In this document: positions 16,285 to 18,447 of the stretch, in pieces
How positions within the stretch are numbered: position 1 is the stretch's first letter
How the letters are laid out: each line of letters starts with the position of its first letter
The notes under the pieces: model-generated
What the model saw: the letters and a program-made list of their open reading frames with translations, nothing else
Databases searched by the model: none
What the model was told of the DNA's origin: nothing
Program-made: the position numbers and the translations under genes
NCBI GenBank assembly: GCA_004195335.1
Contig: SDWK01001033.1
Coordinates: 1 to 18,447 of the forward strand
Reading direction: 5' to 3'
Origin: Shewanella sp.
GTDB taxonomy: Bacteria > Pseudomonadota > Gammaproteobacteria > Enterobacterales > Shewanellaceae
DNA length: 18,447 nt

Positions 16285-16318
16285 TTGCTCACCACCATAT
16301 GAAATCGCTGGTGAGCAA
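16285..16318 (-). terminator. Hairpin after fdhC, terminator candidate
   Basis: TTGCTCACCA (16285-16294) and TGGTGAGCAA (16309-16318) are perfect 10-base inverted arms with a 14-base loop. The hairpin starts 26 bases past the fdhC stop. No T-run follows on the minus strand, so it may act as a 3' stabiliser or a U-less terminator that limits read-through into the porin. Confidence 0.45.
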
Positions 16319-16343
16319 GGTTTGATGCTAGGGAAGAGCCCGT

Positions 16344-17309
16344 TTACTTCAGTTCTTTGAACCAAAGGTTATGGTGCTGCTTCGCCCAGTTTTCGTCACA
16401 GTAGCCAGAAGTCATGTTTGACATGCCGCCTTCGGACATGACTGTCGCCATGAAGATGTGTACTACTGAGAAGGCGCTGATGATGATGGTTGATGCAATG
16501 TGCATGACCAGCATGAAGTTAGCGGTATTCTTAGTAACGACGAAGGTTTCAGGGAACATCATTGTCAGACCTGAAATCACCATCAGACCACCAAAGAGTG
16601 CAAATACCCAGAACCACAGTTTCTCACCGGCGTTGGCAAAGCCTGCATCCGGGTGATGTTTCTTACCTGTATTCAGGTAGCCACCCAATACGGCAAACCA
16701 CTTCAAGTCATAGCTTGCTGGAATTTGCTTTGGTGCCCACATCAATATCATTAGGATGTAACCTAAGATGAAGGGGAATGCCATTAGCTCATGCAGGCTG
16801 CTCGACAGACCGACGAGCGATGCCCAGCTAGATGCATTCATGCTTGGCTCGAAGTAGTGTCGACCACCCGCTAAGACCAGACCCGTTAGCATTAGCAGGA
16901 TGCAGGCAATTGCGCCTAACCAATGCACACTGATGCTTAAGCCTGACCAACGTTTGATCATCTTACCCGAGAAGCCGTTATCCAGACGTGAGATACCGTT
17001 CACCATGATGAAGATGATAAACAAGGCGATCACGCCAAATAGGCTGGCAAACACTAGAAATGCAATGCTATCAGTGGCACCTAAGTAACCTAAGATAGTT
17101 TCATCGGCATCTTCAGGTATTGATGCAGGCATCAATAACTCGACTTGTGTTGGCATACCGCGTATTTCCGGGATATCACCCGGAATAGCGTGTTCCTGGA
17201 TCGTTTGCCATTGCTGAGGCTGCAGTGTTGCAACGTCAGCGGCCATTGCTGCCGTTGAGACAAACAGGCTCATGACAATAAAACTAAACAATCTTATTGC
17301 TCTGTTCAT
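16344..17309 (-). CDS. fdhC: Formate dehydrogenase cytochrome b subunit (FdhC, gamma subunit)
   Basis: The protein has 321 residues. A cleavable signal peptide (about 1-24, ending AMA-A) and a periplasmic segment to about 78 precede four or five membrane helices. H129 (VHW), H173 (LHE), H270 (MHI) and H284 (VHI) are placed in helices as expected for ligands of two b-type haems. FdhC passes electrons from the FdhAB periplasmic dimer to the membrane quinone pool. The length and N-terminal extension fit the Wolinella/Shewanella type rather than the short E. coli FdnI. AAAGGAG precedes the ATG at 17309. Upstream is a 143-base spacer with two hairpins, unusual inside such an operon. Confidence 0.9.
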   Translation of the reverse strand: MNRAIRLFSFIVMSLFVSTAAMAADVATLQPQQWQTIQEHAIPGDIPEIRGMPTQVELLMPASIPEDADETILGYLGATDSIAFLVFASLFGVIALFIIFIMVNGISRLDNGFSGKMIKRWSGLSISVHWLGAIACILLMLTGLVLAGGRHYFEPSMNASSWASLVGLSSSLHELMAFPFILGYILMILMWAPKQIPASYDLKWFAVLGGYLNTGKKHHPDAGFANAGEKLWFWVFALFGGLMVISGLTMMFPETFVVTKNTANFMLVMHIASTIIISAFSVVHIFMATVMSEGGMSNMTSGYCDENWAKQHHNLWFKELK

Positions 17310-17353
17310 TCATAACTCCTTTAGCGACTTTAGGTCGCCTATTTGGCTCTACC

Positions 17354-17393
17354 CGTCGATACCTGAAGGGGATTGTAGATTCAGGTATCGACG
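17354..17393 (-). repeat. Perfect 14-bp inverted repeat in the chaperone-fdhC spacer
   Basis: CGTCGATACCTGAA (17354-17367) and TTCAGGTATCGACG (17380-17393) pair without mismatch around a 12-base loop. No T-run follows on the minus strand. It lies 45 bases upstream of the fdhC start. It could protect or delimit the fdhC part of the transcript after processing, or act as an operator for an internal promoter. Confidence 0.6.
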
Positions 17394-17423
17394 AATATCA
17401 CCGTTTTACTTGGTACAAAGTGG

Positions 17424-17449
17424 GTTGACTTATCTTGTACAAAGTCAAC
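17424..17449 (-). repeat. Second inverted repeat, just after the chaperone stop
   Basis: GTTGACTT (17424-17431) and AAGTCAAC (17442-17449) are perfect 8-base arms with a 10-base loop, three bases past the chaperone stop codon. GTACAAAGT also occurs twice here (17413-17421 and 17437-17445). It may be a weak terminator or the upstream half of a two-hairpin processing region with the repeat at 17354-17393. Confidence 0.45.
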
Positions 17450-17452
17450 GCA

Positions 17453-18040
17453 TCACTGCATTTGCTGGGTGATAAAAAGGTGCAGTTCGGTAGCAAATTC
17501 GCGCCAAAAAGCTTGCTGGGCATGAGTTTTAACCCCTTCACAGAAGGGAGTTATCCACGTGCCAAGGTGCTTAGTGATAAATTCGTCGGCAATGGCCGTG
17601 AGTTCATCGAAGGCTTCGATATTATTTGCCGCTTTCTGCTCACTCGCTAACGCGTGAACACAGTAGAGAAACTCCAGCTCGTTACCGATGAAGTCGGCAG
17701 GCTCATTGAATTTTTCGTCAATGACCAAGCCAATCTCTTGATAAAACTCGGCAACTCTGACGGTTTCGTCTGTATTCATGACATGGTTGCCGCTGCGATA
17801 AACGCCCTCGTAAGGAGCAACCAGAAGCTTATATGGACCGATACACATGCGGTTGAAGTCAAACTCCAATTCCGATGAGTCATCGACAAATTTCTTTGCT
17901 TCTGTGAGTAAAGAGCTATCTGGACGATTCGCTTCGAGATATGCGATCATGCCAGTTAACGCCTCAGTCCCTGAGGGCGCAAAAATCATCGATTTATAGG
18001 CAAAGTAAGCTGTTGCCATCGGGCCATATTGTGCCGTCAT
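17453..18040 (-). CDS. TorD/DmsD-family molecular chaperone for the molybdoenzyme
   Basis: The protein has 195 residues and is all-helical. The family marks are DFNRMCIGP (61-69) with APYEGVY (75-81), FYQEIGL (99-105) and EPADFIGNELEFL (113-125), whose E-P/D-H-I/F-x-x-E-L/M-x-F-L pattern is the TorD signature. Such chaperones bind the Tat signal peptide and help insert the molybdenum or tungsten cofactor in the catalytic subunit, here presumably FdhA, which lies outside the window. The ATG overlaps the fdhB stop as TAATG, implying translational coupling. It stands between fdhB and fdhC. Confidence 0.88.
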   Translation of the reverse strand: MTAQYGPMATAYFAYKSMIFAPSGTEALTGMIAYLEANRPDSSLLTEAKKFVDDSSELEFDFNRMCIGPYKLLVAPYEGVYRSGNHVMNTDETVRVAEFYQEIGLVIDEKFNEPADFIGNELEFLYCVHALASEQKAANNIEAFDELTAIADEFITKHLGTWITPFCEGVKTHAQQAFWREFATELHLFITQQMQ

Positions 18041-18447
18041 TATGCGCGTTCCTTAATAATCACCATGTTAGGTTTCGTGATGCAATCGCCGTAACCGACA
18101 CCTTCTTTACTGGCAGAAGGTTTCTTTAACACCTCATCGATGTTACCGACTTCGATGCATTGCACTGGACAGCCAGCAACGCAGGCTGGTGCCATGCCAC
18201 GGTCAAGCAGTTCGACACACATGTTGCACTTGTCAGCCTTGCCATCGTCTTCACGAATGTTGACGGCAGAGTATGGACAGGCGGTGACACACAGGCCACA
18301 ACCAGTACATTTCTCACGATCCAGGACCACGATACCGTCATCTCTGACGTGGTAGGCCTTAGTTGGGCAAACCATCAGGCAGGCAGGGTTTTCACAATGC
18401 ATGCAAGAATGAGATAGCCACACATCAATCGCGCCATCTTCGCGCTC
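18040..18447 (-). CDS. fdhB: Formate dehydrogenase iron-sulfur subunit (FdhB), N-terminus outside the window
   Basis: The last 135 residues are visible and the frame stays open to the window edge. Three cysteine groups are seen: C-x2-C-x4-C-x3-CP (CMHCENPACLMVCP), the ferredoxin group CTGCGLCVTACP, and CNMC followed by C-x3-CP (CVAGCP). This is the pattern of the DMSO-reductase-family electron transfer subunit with four [4Fe-4S] clusters. It ends shortly after, without a membrane anchor, as in periplasmic FdhB of the Shewanella type. It carries electrons from FdhA to FdhC. The assignment to formate rather than another molybdoenzyme depends on the neighbouring fdhC. Confidence 0.88.
   Translation of the reverse strand, partial: EREDGAIDVWLSHSCMHCENPACLMVCPTKAYHVRDDGIVVLDREKCTGCGLCVTACPYSAVNIREDDGKADKCNMCVELLDRGMAPACVAGCPVQCIEVGNIDEVLKKPSASKEGVGYGDCITKPNMVIIKERA

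Overview
The window looks like chromosomal DNA of a marine gammaproteobacterium, most probably Shewanella. The reasons are a YgiQ very close to the E. coli protein, a soluble-type formate dehydrogenase FdhB with a cytochrome b FdhC, a TorD-family chaperone, AT-leaning codon use, and many Omp85, porin and chemoreceptor genes. The genus is an inference from gene content. No rRNA, tRNA, CRISPR array, transposase or phage gene was seen.

Left region (1-5800). The end of a small multidrug resistance (SMR) exporter is followed by a 308-base gap. Next come a 550-residue beta-helix protein ending in a two-helix, ion-channel-like domain and, one base further on, a FolK-like (HPPK) paralogue. The FolK-like gene runs head-on into a FolM-type pteridine reductase; the two coding regions overlap by 120 bases in codon-aligned antisense. 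Upstream of folM on the same strand lie a periplasmic solute-binding protein and a single-POTRA Omp85 outer-membrane protein.

Middle region (5800-13100). A fused ThrE-type threonine/serine exporter diverges from a MAPEG membrane protein. The radical SAM protein gene ygiQ is bracketed by two related intergenic repeats: a 267-base form upstream with terminal inverted repeats and two internal long hairpins, and a 48-base ends-only form downstream. A YkvA-like membrane protein follows. An unusual NTF2-like/isochorismatase fusion then diverges from a LysR regulator, with a TTAT-N11-ATAA operator candidate between them.

Right region (13100-18447, all minus strand). A formate dehydrogenase operon enters from the right edge: fdhB (start outside the window), a TorD-like chaperone coupled to it by TAATG, a 143-base spacer with two perfect inverted repeats, and fdhC. 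A porin and a dCache chemoreceptor follow, each set apart by a hairpin or terminator. The receptor carries the residues of the universal amino-acid-binding motif. Together this end describes formate oxidation feeding the quinone pool, with outer-membrane uptake and taxis genes next to it.

No established defence or biosynthetic cluster was found. The least explained parts are the beta-helix channel-like protein with its FolK partner and the structured repeat family around ygiQ.
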